64,000 bases of DNA from Nitrososphaerales archaeon (GCA_030041295.1 JASHOD010000036.1:1-64000); one strand, 5' to 3'. Positions 53,326 to 62,327 are shown, numbered from the stretch's first letter. Made by a program: numbers and translations. Notes: a model not told the origin generated them from the letters alone.

Positions 53326-54297
53326 TTGAAATATAACAGCGCGGTATTATCGATAGCTTCTTCGGGAATCCTCTATGGGCTTGTGACGGTTGGTGGAAGC
53401 TTACTTTCCAGGTACGGTTTCTCCGTCCTTGACATCTCTTTCTTCTTCATGTTCTATTCGATTATTTTCCTTGCCCCTTTTGCGATAAAGAAGGATCCAA
53501 AAATATTTTCGAAAATTAGGTCTGCTTGGAAATATTTGCTAGCTTATGGCATTGTTAATCTCGTGATACTGTTAATGCAGTTCGAAAGTCTCGCTCTTGG
53601 GCTATCACCGCCCACTGTAGCCCTCCTTCTCTACACGCAGCCTGTTTGGACGATAATTTTCGGAAGGATGATTTTTAATGAGAAGATAACTCCGACAAGA
53701 TTGGGGATTATTGCCCTAGCTTTATTCGGCGTCTTGCTCGTAACAAATCCTTTCTCGCTTCACAGCCAGATAGGGTCGAACTACAGTATCGGATCAGTTT
53801 CCTCAAGGAACGTTATCTCCGCTGAGGTACTTGCTTTAGGCGGTGGAGTCTTTCTTGCACTGTGGGTAATCTTGGGAAAGAAAGGAAGAGCTGATCAACT
53901 TAGAGAACCTATCTCTCTTACTTTTGCGGTACGAACATTTTCCATAATTCCGATAGGGATAGTTTCAGTTTTGGCATACGTATTGAGAACCGGTCTTTTC
54001 TTGTCATCGCGAGAGAATTTCAGTTTTGGAGTAGTGTACTTGGTGCTCTTCGCGATATTTGCCGGAGCGATTCCTGACTTTCTCTTCTACCTCGGAGTAG
54101 AGAGACTAATGGCGATTCAGGCAGGGGTGATCCTCCTAATCGAGCCTATTTCAGCCGCAATTTTGAGTGCCCTGTTCAAAATTTCCTATCTCTCATGGGT
54201 CCAAGTCGCTGGCGGCGCGTTAATATTACTCTCTAACTACTTTGTACTTTTGGAGTCTCGTTCGGGCGCATCTGCTTTGAGAGGGGCGCAAAAATAG
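53326..54297 (+). CDS. EamA/DMT-family transporter
   Basis: 323 residues from a TTG start. Ten hydrophobic segments in two repeats include ILYGLVTVGGSLLSRYGFSV and LALGLSPPTVALLLYTQPVW (first repeat) and MAIQAGVILLIEPISAAILS (second repeat), typical of EamA transporters. The substrate is unknown. It diverges from the pcp gene and may carry a metabolite of the neighbouring cluster, a guess from position only. Confidence 0.88.
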   Translation: MKYNSAVLSIASSGILYGLVTVGGSLLSRYGFSVLDISFFFMFYSIIFLAPFAIKKDPKIFSKIRSAWKYLLAYGIVNLVILLMQFESLALGLSPPTVALLLYTQPVWTIIFGRMIFNEKITPTRLGIIALALFGVLLVTNPFSLHSQIGSNYSIGSVSSRNVISAEVLALGGGVFLALWVILGKKGRADQLREPISLTFAVRTFSIIPIGIVSVLAYVLRTGLFLSSRENFSFGVVYLVLFAIFAGAIPDFLFYLGVERLMAIQAGVILLIEPISAAILSALFKISYLSWVQVAGGALILLSNYFVLLESRSGASALRGAQK

Positions 54298-54421
54298 GAC
54301 AATTCAGAGTTTTTGTGAGATCGATGCTACCTTAAGAAATTGGCCTGTAATGAGATCGTATCGAATATCGATACCCGCCTGCTAGTACGACACAGTCGAT
54401 GCCAAATTTTCTTTACAATGA

Positions 54422-54540
54422 CTGGCCCGTGAGATAATCCACAGGTATGTCAAAAACGGGCCAGCAAGGGCCAATCCTGATTTTCCTTCCAAGTCAAAGA
54501 ATATTGACGGATAGCTACGAATAAATGACAAGCGGGCCAG
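54422..54540. promoter_or_regulatory. CTGGCCCGT inverted repeat plus third half-site
   Basis: CTGGCCCGT (54422-54430) and ACGGGCCAG (54456-54464) are perfect 9-bp reverse complements, 25 bases apart. A third GGGCCAG is at 54534-54540. They lie in the 267-bp gap before the 54565 gene, the last copy just ahead of its start. They look like sites for a dimeric DNA-binding protein, possibly the gene product itself. Confidence 0.45.
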
Positions 54541-54564
54541 CCTTTTTGTTCGATAATTTCGAAA

Positions 54565-54975
54565 ATGAGCATCGATAATTCAGAATACGCAAGCGCTATG
54601 GAGGACGCGCCCACCCAGAGAAGCGAGCCAGGTCTGCAGCAACAAGTAATGTCGGTCGAGTTCGAGGTCACCGTCAAGGATTGGTGGATCGAAGGCGGAA
54701 GGCTAGTTGTGCCTAAAGAGTTCAGGCAGAGTTTTCCAAAGCCGGGAGAACCGATCGTCCTAATTGATTACGAGGGTCGCATGTATCGATCGAAGATGCA
54801 CAATTTGTGGCAGGGCGTCGACGTCGGGCGCATTGACGGCATCAAGCCATTCTATAGGAATCACCCGATAATAGTTCCCGACACCAAACTCCGGATTAAA
54901 GCAACGGGAAAAAATACCGCAATCGTCCTCATGGGCGACAGGCCGGCTCGACAAATTACTTCGCTAAGCCGCTAG
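54565..54975 (+). CDS. Possible B3-like pseudobarrel protein
   Basis: 136 residues. A polar N-terminus (about 1-30) precedes a beta-rich domain: WIEGGRLVVPKEFRQSF, EPIVLIDYEGRMYRSKM, GIKPFYRNHPIIVPDTKLRI and a last strand NTAIVLMGD. The RLVVPKEF and GxKPFxRxxPxxxxD order recalls the B3/EcoRII-N DNA-binding fold, but this comes from visual pattern only, not a search. If right, it is a DNA-binding protein that could act on the inverted repeats upstream. AbrB-like or unrelated barrels are alternatives. Confidence 0.4.
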   Translation: MSIDNSEYASAMEDAPTQRSEPGLQQQVMSVEFEVTVKDWWIEGGRLVVPKEFRQSFPKPGEPIVLIDYEGRMYRSKMHNLWQGVDVGRIDGIKPFYRNHPIIVPDTKLRIKATGKNTAIVLMGDRPARQITSLSR

Positions 54976-55059
54976 GTTTGCCCGGAGTTTCAACGAGGGC
55001 AAGAAATCGACTTCTGCCCTCTCCCCCTACTTCCTTTCTTTTGATCTACCGATATCGTC

Positions 55060-55239
55060 TTACTCAGATTCGTTTTTCTCTTCATGGTATCTCTCCGCAA
55101 TCCGATAGCGAAGATACTTGTCTTCTGGAGAAAACCTAGGCGGATGAGGGGAAACAGTGGGTTCAAAACCACATTTCGGGCATTTAGATTGTAGGGTATA
55201 ATTTCCGCAGTTTTTGCATTTATGCAGGAGCCGATTCAA
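55060..55239 (-). CDS. nop10: H/ACA ribonucleoprotein subunit Nop10
   Basis: 59 residues from a TTG start at 55237-55239 to TAA at 55060-55062. It reads MNRLLHKCKNCGNYTLQSKC, then PKCG and HPPRFSPEDKYLRYR, exactly the zinc ribbon and basic tail of Nop10. It binds Cbf5 and guides rRNA pseudouridylation in H/ACA RNPs. It overlaps the end of the aIF2-alpha gene by 20 bp, the usual archaeal neighbour, so translation is coupled. The ATG at 55219 is out of frame. Confidence 0.92.
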   Translation of the reverse strand: MNRLLHKCKNCGNYTLQSKCPKCGFEPTVSPHPPRFSPEDKYLRYRIAERYHEEKNESE

Positions 55240-56047
55240 CTTGCTTTCTCGAACCTTCTCTTGTGAAATTGAACTTGCCGTGGCTCTTTTCTACTGCCGT
55301 TTGAATCTTTTCTCTTGCGTTTTGTAACGCTCTTTCGGCTACTTTGTAGTTCTCTGCCTTCACGGTGAGCCTATACTTGGGCGTACCGAGATAAGTTGTT
55401 TTCACCTGGACGCCGGACGAACTCTTCGAATCTTCGACGGATCGCAATGCGCCTCGTATGACCTCTATTCCATCGGATGCTTTCACCCGGATATCCATGA
55501 TCCCTCGGACTTCGACTATTGGTATTGTGATCTTCTCAACCGAGATTGTTTCAAGCGCTTGGGCTTGATTTTCAGGAAGGCCCTCTATTCTTTGGATTGC
55601 TTTCCTACCTCGTCTTGCAATGTCGTCGAAAGCGTCGTAGAGAGAATCATAATGATCTAAGAGCATAGATTCTATTTTTGACATCGATTGCTCGTCGAGG
55701 TTGAGGGTCTTCTTCATGGCTTCAGTGATCGACTTTGCCTTCTCGGTCTTTTTGACCTCGATTATTTTCTCCTTTCGCTCTTCACCGCTTACTTGGCGAA
55801 GCGAGAGGTCGATTTCCTTCCTCGACTTGTTTATTCGGATGACCTTGAGTACGATCTTCTGACCGGGTTTTGCGTAGCGTTCAATGTCTCTGACCCAACC
55901 AGTCGCAATTTCGCTGATGTGAAGGAAGGCTGGAAACCTTCCGTACTCGTCGAGGGTTACATACACGCCGTGAGGGCTAATCTCCGTGACGGTCGCCAAC
56001 ACGAGTTCGCCCTCATCGGGCATCGGGAGCTGTTGCTGAGTACTCAT
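55220..56047 (-). CDS. Translation initiation factor aIF2 alpha subunit
   Basis: 275 residues. The N-terminal S1 domain holds ELVLATVTEISPHGVYVTLD and GQKIVLKVIRINKSRKEIDL; a helical domain and the C-terminal alpha-beta domain follow (VRGIMDIRVKASDGIEVIRG). With beta and gamma subunits it brings initiator Met-tRNA to the ribosome. The S27e gene is 72 bp upstream and nop10 overlaps its end, giving the conserved archaeal order L44e, S27e, aIF2-alpha, Nop10. Confidence 0.95.
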   Translation of the reverse strand: MSTQQQLPMPDEGELVLATVTEISPHGVYVTLDEYGRFPAFLHISEIATGWVRDIERYAKPGQKIVLKVIRINKSRKEIDLSLRQVSGEERKEKIIEVKKTEKAKSITEAMKKTLNLDEQSMSKIESMLLDHYDSLYDAFDDIARRGRKAIQRIEGLPENQAQALETISVEKITIPIVEVRGIMDIRVKASDGIEVIRGALRSVEDSKSSSGVQVKTTYLGTPKYRLTVKAENYKVAERALQNAREKIQTAVEKSHGKFNFTREGSRKQVESAPA

Positions 56048-56119
56048 GAAAAAATCAGTCCCTCACTAATTCTTCGAACGACGATTTATTGTAAAACAAG
56101 TAAATGTGATGTCTTCGAC

Positions 56120-56335
56120 TCAGGCAAAATCCAACCGTTTTATTTCTTGACTCAAACTGTCTGTTAGTTCTACTCGGCCGCCAGTATTAGTCGCCAAGAT
56201 TTCTCCGCATTGTTTACACTTTACTTCCCGCGCGGAATTCGAGTAAAATACATTCTCCGTTCCGCATTTCACGCACGTTCCAGACAGAAATGCGCTCTTT
56301 GGTTTTGGTATGAAAACTCTCTCTTTCTTTACCAA
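56120..56335 (-). CDS. 30S ribosomal protein S27e
   Basis: 71 residues. CVKCGTENVFYSNS and VKCKQCGEILATNTGGR give the four zinc cysteines of S27e (CxxC and CxxC). The length and tail fit the archaeal family. It stabilises the small ribosomal subunit and follows L44e by 43 bp, in the usual archaeal operon. Confidence 0.95.
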   Translation of the reverse strand: MVKKERVFIPKPKSAFLSGTCVKCGTENVFYSNSAREVKCKQCGEILATNTGGRVELTDSLSQEIKRLDFA

Positions 56336-56378
56336 TTATGGTTCTAACTCTCTTATCTCTTCTATTCTAATGCGAAGT

Positions 56379-56657
56379 CTATTGCTCTATCTCTAGCTTT
56401 CGCAGCCTTATTCCTAGCCTTTGGACGAACTTGCCGCAAACCTTGCATTTTAGTCTGATTATTTGCTTCTTTGTTGTTTTGGCGGTTCTAACCAGTTTTG
56501 GAAACTTCTGACCCCCGTAGCCGTGAATATCTTCTTCGTGCCTTCTCGCACCAATCGCACTAGCTCTTTGCTTTCCGGCCTTGTAAATCGAAGCGGTATG
56601 AGCGGTGTGTTTACCGCATTTCGGACAGTAGGTGTTCATTTCCTTTACAAACTTCAA
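56379..56657 (-). CDS. 50S ribosomal protein L44e
   Basis: 92 residues from the TTG at 56655-56657, giving MKFVKEMNTYCPKCGKHTAH, which matches the family length (92-94). The frame runs back to 56711, but the extra residues have no family counterpart. TYCPKCGKHT and LKCKVCGKF are the zinc cysteine pairs, and GYGGQKFPK is the central family motif. It lies in the large subunit near the E site. It is the first gene of the group with S27e, aIF2-alpha and Nop10. Confidence 0.93.
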   Translation of the reverse strand: MKFVKEMNTYCPKCGKHTAHTASIYKAGKQRASAIGARRHEEDIHGYGGQKFPKLVRTAKTTKKQIIRLKCKVCGKFVQRLGIRLRKLEIEQ

Positions 56658-57183
56658 GGGGTCATCATCACGTAGGAGCTGTACTATTGTGTTTCGTCCC
56701 TTTATTAACACATCGTGTACAGCGTTATGAAATCATTTCCTGTGTAGACTCGGTAAAGTATCACAGCTTTGTCCATGGAGAGTGATCGAAGGTATCTATC
56801 GAAAAGAGAGAAAATTAGCTTCGATGCAATTTGCCTAACAAAAAACAATTTCGTTCCGAAGCATCCAAAATTTCTGGAGATTGGATTGCTTGTTACCTTA
56901 TCTTTGGGAGCGAACTTGATCGATTCATTTAGGACGGACGGAAATACTCAATTTGAACTTCGTTCTTGATTTTGACTATATGCAGTTGTTTGTAGCTGTG
57001 GTTGATTCGTTCGAGATGGAAGAATTTGTAGCGCCATCGAGTCGCTACGCACCGTATTCCCGCCACCACCGCCGTTAGTCGCCAAACGGTCACGTATATT
57101 TTGACTTACGGTGTTCTTTCAAGCAGTCTTGTTGCCAGGGTTCTCTGTCGAGAAACGGCCAGCGCCATTCGAAATGAGAAAAT
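56658..57183. other. Intergenic region with doubtful small frames
   Basis: A plus-strand frame of about 66 residues (ATG at 56775, TTG at 56769, end 56969) has no recognisable pattern. On the minus strand a TATA-like AAAATATAC (57093-57102) precedes a GC-rich stretch with a perfect 6-bp hairpin (GTAGCG 57028-57033 with CGCTAC 57043-57048). A 29-codon frame begins in its loop with ATG at 57037. This could be a small RNA, the long leader of the ribosomal group or nothing; none is secure. Confidence 0.3.
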
Positions 57184-57753
57184 CTAGCGCTGCTCCTCCG
57201 CCTCTATCCACTTGCCGCCTATGATTCCGTTCTTCAAAAGAATCTTGGCATTTTCCAATGGCAAAATGGCTACGTCTTCAGGTTCAAAAGGCCCGTATGA
57301 GGCGAGATCGGTCCCGGATATGGCTGAATACGGCTGGAGAAATCGTGCATATACATACTTTTGTCTAACAGATTCGGAAGCGTGCGAAAGCTCCCCGACC
57401 TGTCCGTTGAATATTCCTTCTGCAATCCTTTCGAGCCGCTTTCTCGACTGTATCATCGGTTCTATTACGTACCTCTCTTCGAGTGTTAGATTCGTCACGT
57501 CGGCGTCCGGATCAGTCGAGAATTTTTGGATCCGGACTTCGATCAGCCTACGGGCAATCTTTGAGAGAATACGTCGCTCGCCGACAGAAAGTTCGGAAGC
57601 AAGCGATCTTTCCTTGTCCGAACCTTCCGCTCTTATTGTCTTTACGTGGGCTGCGATTTCTTGATAAGTATCCTGTGAAATCTTGAGTAGCTCTTTCGAG
57701 TTGTTTTCATCCTCAAGAAGTCTGTAAAGTTTGTCGGCTCTCGTATCTATCAA
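57184..57753 (-). CDS. GINS complex subunit, Gins51-like
   Basis: 189 residues. An all-helical A domain (SVGERRILSKIARRLIEVRI, LERIAEGIFNG) is followed by the small B domain YGPFEPEDVAILPLENAKIL at the C-terminus, the domain order of Gins51/Sld5. GINS links the MCM helicase to other replisome parts. It follows priS by 44 bp, and the GINS-primase pairing is well known in archaea. Confidence 0.85.
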   Translation of the reverse strand: MIDTRADKLYRLLEDENNSKELLKISQDTYQEIAAHVKTIRAEGSDKERSLASELSVGERRILSKIARRLIEVRIQKFSTDPDADVTNLTLEERYVIEPMIQSRKRLERIAEGIFNGQVGELSHASESVRQKYVYARFLQPYSAISGTDLASYGPFEPEDVAILPLENAKILLKNGIIGGKWIEAEEQR

Positions 57754-57797
57754 TTTAAACCATCACAATAACAATATCATCAAAACTAACGTTATTC

Positions 57798-58997
57798 TTA
57801 GGGCGACTTAGAAGGCTCCCTTGCAAGTGGCAGTTTTTCGTTAGAGTTTCCAAGCAACTTCGCCGCTCCCTTCGTTATTAGGTATACCGCGACAAATAGG
57901 GGCAGATTCTTTGCTTCGGATTTGTACGGTCCGTACGAGTCACCGCCGAGTTCAATCTTTGGCGAAAGATCGACGAAGACTTCGGCATTTCGATCATCCT
58001 CTTTCAGCGCAACTGCTTCAATTAACGGATCGAAACCGCTCAAATCCTTTTCGCACTCTCGTTTGACGAGGCCAGTCTTGTTGTTCAGCGTTTCCGGCAT
58101 CCTAAATATTCTGTGAATGTCGGTAGTTACCATTGAGTCTATGTGGACACAGTTGTCGGATATTACTCTGCCCATGAAGGAATCAATCTGTTTCGTTGAA
58201 AACTCGTTTGCTATCTCAAACAGCCTCTTCTCATAAGAGAAGGCTTGAGACTTGGCGAATGCTGGATCGTCTTCGGGAAGATCTCGGATATATCTTGCAA
58301 CTCGTCCCCGCCAACCCGGATCGCCGGCCGCTGGTCTTCTAGATGTCAATACGCCAGCTGAGAGTCCTCTTCCCGACAAATAATCGGCAAGATCCGCCCT
58401 GGCATGGGTGTCCAGATTCTCGAATGCGCTTTTCTCCACGCTGATATGATAGCCTGCATTTCCGGAAAAGTATATCTTTGCACCGGAAGAGGTGATCCCA
58501 AAATCAAATTCTAAAAAGTCAAGCAGTTTGAATGTCTCCTTTTTTGCAGCCTCAACGCATTGACGGCAGGCCCAAGGAAGTTCGAGTAATCTGTTGCTCT
58601 TGCATGAAGGGCAAGTTTCGGGCCGCAGTCCAAATTCCTTTCTTCCACATCCTTTGCAGAGCCACACATCATGCACTTTCTTGCACGGCTGGTTTAGGGC
58701 ATCTGCATCTATATCGAAGATAAGTTCTGCCTTCTTCCAGCCCTTGAGGTGCATTTCGGCGGAGGGGTCTTCGTAAGTGGAGTTCGAGCAGTAAAAACCC
58801 GCAGGCGCCTCCTTCACCAAAAGCGCGCGTAGGTCGCCCAAGTCCTTGAACGCGAGATGCCTCGTCATCATCCCACCGAACGGAAGGTACCCGAATTCTC
58901 TATGTTCGATCTCGCTCGGCGCCTTGATTCTCGAGCCGAATCGAAAATAGTATTCCTTGAAATATCGTTGAATCATCTGCGTTGAGTGTTCGTCCAT
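57798..58997 (-). CDS. priS: DNA primase small (catalytic) subunit PriS
   Basis: 399 residues. The catalytic Asp pair is in IFDIDAD (D95, D97); SGNAGYHISVE and a downstream basic SRRPAAGDP supply the other family motifs. A zinc-knuckle domain holds C114, C117, C129 and C132, with a second CRQC pair near 144-147. It makes RNA/DNA primers on unwound DNA. It overlaps priL by 25 bp, so the two subunits are made together. Confidence 0.95.
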   Translation of the reverse strand: MDEHSTQMIQRYFKEYYFRFGSRIKAPSEIEHREFGYLPFGGMMTRHLAFKDLGDLRALLVKEAPAGFYCSNSTYEDPSAEMHLKGWKKAELIFDIDADALNQPCKKVHDVWLCKGCGRKEFGLRPETCPSCKSNRLLELPWACRQCVEAAKKETFKLLDFLEFDFGITSSGAKIYFSGNAGYHISVEKSAFENLDTHARADLADYLSGRGLSAGVLTSRRPAAGDPGWRGRVARYIRDLPEDDPAFAKSQAFSYEKRLFEIANEFSTKQIDSFMGRVISDNCVHIDSMVTTDIHRIFRMPETLNNKTGLVKRECEKDLSGFDPLIEAVALKEDDRNAEVFVDLSPKIELGGDSYGPYKSEAKNLPLFVAVYLITKGAAKLLGNSNEKLPLAREPSKSP

Positions 58998-60121
58998 TCT
59001 CTTCTATTCCTCCCTTTCGTCGTAGACTCCGATAGTTCAGATTTAGAATTGGTTCTATTTCTCTTCTTGCCTTGCTGACCTCCTGCTTTATCTTCTGAAG
59101 CCCTGACGAGCTCAGGACTCTTTCTTGACGGGTACTGAAGCGGAGACGAAATCTCGTAGCATTTTACCGAGTCTTTGAAACAGAATTGATGCGTTTGAAG
59201 CGTCTTGCATAAAGGTACTCTATATCTCGTGCGTCCACCTTTTAATCCCGCAAGGTGTTCGACCTGATATCGGGTTATGTTCTGCCTGAAATCGGGCGCC
59301 TTTGGGAACATTGCGACTATTTCGTCAACGGACTTGCCGACGCTTAGAAGATATGTCGCCATGAGGAACCTGCCGTAGTGCGGAACGTTTTCGCCCTTAT
59401 CCAGCATGTTTAAGGCGGTGCGAACGCACGGGGGATAGTTTTCGGGGGCGATGTGGATTATCGTGTATGGGCTCTGTGGGGGCGGGGGCGCAATATCAAC
59501 TATCTTCTTTACTATTTCTTGTAGATTGTCTGGCAACTTTGAGATTTTGATTGAGTTGAGTCTTTCCATGATCATGAAGCGAATCTCCTCACGTATCAAA
59601 CGGATGAGATCGTCCCGATCCAGGTAAACCTTACCGTTGCCCACGATTTTATTGACAAGTTTCCATTCTGTCTTGTGGAATTGTGTAGCTCTCTTTAGAT
59701 ACTCTTCTAGTGGAATTCTAAACTCCGGTAGTGAAGGGTTCTGCGTATTATGCTCTAATTCAATACTGAGGGAAGTTTTGAATAGTTCTTCGATTATCTT
59801 GCGGTTCTTTTCTTTCTTCAGGAATTGTTCGATTCGAATAGCCTCTGCAAGCGCGAAACGCGACATTAAATGCTCCAAGTTCGTGGATTTGACGAGCATC
59901 AGCGACACTGGAAACGACATTATTTCGACCTCACGGTCGCTTATCTCCTGCGGGACCTTGGTGCTCTTGATTGATTGCAGTACTCGCTGCTCTGCTCTTT
60001 CCACTACTTTTTGGTAGTCCGGGCTTGTGAGATCTTGTATTGAGATTCCTTGTGCTCTGATGAATTCGCCTGCTTGCGGGAGGAAGGTGTATTTTGCAAG
60101 ATCATCATAGCCAAACTGCAA
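58973..60121 (-). CDS. priL: DNA primase large subunit PriL
   Basis: 382 residues. A helical N-terminal domain interacts with PriS; the C-terminal iron-sulfur domain has NYPPCVRTALNML, VPLCKTLQTHQFC and a last Cys in SVKC, four Cys ligands for a [4Fe-4S] cluster. A charged disordered tail follows (about 345-382). It helps start and measure the primer. It heads the priL-priS-gins51 unit, 107 bp after moaE. Confidence 0.93.
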   Translation of the reverse strand: MQFGYDDLAKYTFLPQAGEFIRAQGISIQDLTSPDYQKVVERAEQRVLQSIKSTKVPQEISDREVEIMSFPVSLMLVKSTNLEHLMSRFALAEAIRIEQFLKKEKNRKIIEELFKTSLSIELEHNTQNPSLPEFRIPLEEYLKRATQFHKTEWKLVNKIVGNGKVYLDRDDLIRLIREEIRFMIMERLNSIKISKLPDNLQEIVKKIVDIAPPPPQSPYTIIHIAPENYPPCVRTALNMLDKGENVPHYGRFLMATYLLSVGKSVDEIVAMFPKAPDFRQNITRYQVEHLAGLKGGRTRYRVPLCKTLQTHQFCFKDSVKCYEISSPLQYPSRKSPELVRASEDKAGGQQGKKRNRTNSKSELSESTTKGRNRREWTNTQRR

Positions 60122-60228
60122 TGGCTCTAGTCGCCTGTCTTATGTATTAAAATGTCAGCCGAGCTTCTTATGGCTTGATCTCAGATATTCTGAATCCGTA
60201 AAATATTGCCTGACCTGGAAATGTACAG

Positions 60229-60681
60229 TTACTCCATCCAAGATGAAGTACCATCCGTATAGATTTCCTGCTTGAAAAGAGCTGGCTCTTTCTTGTATCG
60301 CTCAACCGCTTCGCGTAGAGCTTTGAATCCAGCATCTCTTCTTGGTGAAGAAATCGCAACCAAAACTATAGGCTCGCCCGGCTTGAATCTTCCGAGAGCG
60401 TGTACTATAATGATGTCATTGAGGTGAAATTTTCTTTTGGTTTCGCGGCAAATTTTGAGCAAAACCTTGTCCGCATGAGTTTTGTAAGACTCCATAACCA
60501 AAGTTCTTGTTTGTCTTCTCGAATCGGCGGATTCTTTTCTTGCCACTCCAAGAAAGCTCAAGACACTACCAGTGCTTACTGATAACTTGGAAAGGAAGTT
60601 AGAATAGATAATTCCGAAATCGACCATCGACTTTGGGTAAACTCCTGTTGATAGTGGCCGTTTCGTCTTTGATTTTTCCAA
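60229..60681 (-). CDS. moaE: Molybdopterin synthase large subunit MoaE
   Basis: 150 residues. ALGRFKPGEPIVLVAISSPR, the ALREAVERYKKEPALFKQEI helix with the Lys that contacts MoaD, and TDGTSSWME at the end are the family motifs. With thiocarboxylated MoaD it inserts sulfur to make molybdopterin. FKQE replaces WKKE. No MoaD gene is seen in the window. It follows moaB by 39 bp. Confidence 0.9.
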   Translation of the reverse strand: MEKSKTKRPLSTGVYPKSMVDFGIIYSNFLSKLSVSTGSVLSFLGVARKESADSRRQTRTLVMESYKTHADKVLLKICRETKRKFHLNDIIIVHALGRFKPGEPIVLVAISSPRRDAGFKALREAVERYKKEPALFKQEIYTDGTSSWME

Positions 60682-60720
60682 AGTTATGTTCTTCTTTCCT
60701 GTTTGATGATATCCGAAATC

Positions 60721-61245
60721 TCAAGGCTTACTACGAGCGATAAAGACGGCATGGGGGAGCTCCTTCAAGATCAGTTCAACACCCAGTTCCACAGCTTGAG
60801 GAGAACCGGGCAGACAGAATACGGGTTTATTTCCTATTACACCCGCAAGGGTTCGACTCATAATTGCAGGAGAGCCTATCGAATCATAACTTAGTCTTCT
60901 GAAAACCTCTGAAAAACCGTCTAGTTTCTTTTCCAAAAGTGGAGATATCGCTTCGATGGTGACGTCTCGTGGGGCAAGACCCGTCCCTCCACTCGTGATT
61001 ACGGCCTCGCTCCCTCCCTCGAAAAGTGTCCTCAGGACATGGAGCCTGATCATCTGCTTGTCGTCGTCGACTAGTTCCAGAAAAGCGTCATGCCCGGCTT
61101 TTCTGCATAGTTCAAGTGCCACTTCTCCTGAATCATCCCTTATCGATTGATCGCGAAAGCGGCTTGAGCTAATCGTTATTATGGAGATCTTGAGCTTCTT
61201 TGAAGCTCCGTGTTTGTGACTTTCAGCTGCGTGAGACTTTGACAA
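60721..61245 (-). CDS. moaB: Molybdenum cofactor protein MoaB/MogA
   Basis: 174 residues. AVITSGGTGLAPRDVTIEAI is the hallmark of the MoaB/MogA fold, with LDGFSEVFRRLS and GNKPVFCLPGSP following. It adenylates molybdopterin before molybdenum insertion. It starts 6 bp after moaC ends and is part of the moaC-moaB-moaE unit. Confidence 0.93.
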   Translation of the reverse strand: MSKSHAAESHKHGASKKLKISIITISSSRFRDQSIRDDSGEVALELCRKAGHDAFLELVDDDKQMIRLHVLRTLFEGGSEAVITSGGTGLAPRDVTIEAISPLLEKKLDGFSEVFRRLSYDSIGSPAIMSRTLAGVIGNKPVFCLPGSPQAVELGVELILKELPHAVFIARSKP

Positions 61246-61251
61246 GATATC

Positions 61252-61749
61252 TCAATACGATCCTGCTTTCTTTTTAGTAACGACGTGTATATCTGTAATC
61301 GATGTCGACGGGTACTGACCTTTCGTATCTTTTTCGTATTTCTTCACGACATCCCACACATTTAACAGAGCATTCGCAACAGCATTTAGGGCTTCCATCT
61401 CGACTCCTGTTTTTGCAAATGCTACCACCGTAGCCCTCGCCGTGATCGAGTCCTCCGTCTTGAAGAACTCTACGGAACTGCTTTCAACCGAGATTGGATG
61501 GCACATCATAAGATTACGTGATGTCGATTTAACCGCCTGAATGGCGCCTATCAAAGCTATCTGAAGCGGATCCCCCTTTTCTATTTGCCCTTTATTGATC
61601 AACTGCATCGTGCTTGGCTGAAGATTTATTTTGCCTTCCGCCACCGCTTCTCGACGGACGATGGGTTTCTCCGAAATATCGATCATCCTTCCAAGATTCT
61701 TGGGAGAAGAAGTATCATCATAAGCTGCTTTCAAATTAACTCTCACCAT
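61252..61749 (-). CDS. moaC: Cyclic pyranopterin monophosphate synthase MoaC
   Basis: 165 residues from the ATG at 61747-61749; the frame is open to 61884, but the first 45 residues are unlike MoaC. MVRVNLKAAYDDTSSPKNLG is close to the family start, with GAIQAVKSTSRNLMMCHPIS, FFKTEDSITARATVVAFAKT and MEALNAVANALLNVWDVVKK. It forms cyclic pyranopterin, an early step of molybdopterin synthesis. It heads the moaCBE unit; MoaA, the partner radical-SAM enzyme, is not here. Confidence 0.93.
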   Translation of the reverse strand: MVRVNLKAAYDDTSSPKNLGRMIDISEKPIVRREAVAEGKINLQPSTMQLINKGQIEKGDPLQIALIGAIQAVKSTSRNLMMCHPISVESSSVEFFKTEDSITARATVVAFAKTGVEMEALNAVANALLNVWDVVKKYEKDTKGQYPSTSITDIHVVTKKKAGSY

Positions 61750-61854
61750 GTCCTGTGATTCTGGTTTATTCACTTTACTGACTGGGAATTTGATTATTGA
61801 GCGAATAATTGTCTTTCGGAATGACAGCTGGCTAGGAATTATCGCAAACTTAAA

Positions 61855-62205
61855 TTGAAGTATGTTTATGCGAAGAATGATCAAATTTTGGCCGAGGGCG
61901 CGATTCTAGTCGTTTCCGCGGAAGTAATTCCTGGAAAGGACGTGGAATTCAACAAATGGTACAACGAACACCACATTCCCGAATATTCCAGCAAGATGCC
62001 CTACCTTAAATCCGTCAAGCGATATTATGCAAAGAGATCTAGTCCTCAATACATCGCGATTTACGAGTACGATTCTTATGATAACTTGAAAAAATCCTTG
62101 GCGAGCGAGGAATCAAACCTTGCCGGAAATGATGCCGATAACCAGATTGGTGTGTTAGTCAAGGCTTTCACTTTCAACACGTATTCGATGATTTTGTCTC
62201 AATAG
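61855..62205 (+). CDS. Dimeric alpha-beta barrel (EthD-like) protein
   Basis: 116 residues from a TTG start. The ferredoxin-like pattern includes ILVVSAEVIPGKDVEFNKWY, NEHHIPEYSSK and YIAIYEYDSYDNLKKSL, as in EthD/DUF4286-type barrels, which form dimers and act on or bind small aromatic or lactone molecules. No partner is visible. It is divergent from moaC. Confidence 0.62.
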   Translation: MKYVYAKNDQILAEGAILVVSAEVIPGKDVEFNKWYNEHHIPEYSSKMPYLKSVKRYYAKRSSPQYIAIYEYDSYDNLKKSLASEESNLAGNDADNQIGVLVKAFTFNTYSMILSQ

Positions 62206-62327
62206 AGAAACACCGCTTGTAAAGAGTTGTTATTTAGATCTTGCACAGAAAACGATCCAGACTTATTACTATGCGCAAGAGCTGATCATTGCATATATCG
62301 TAGGCTTGCACAAAGTTTTTCCGAAAA

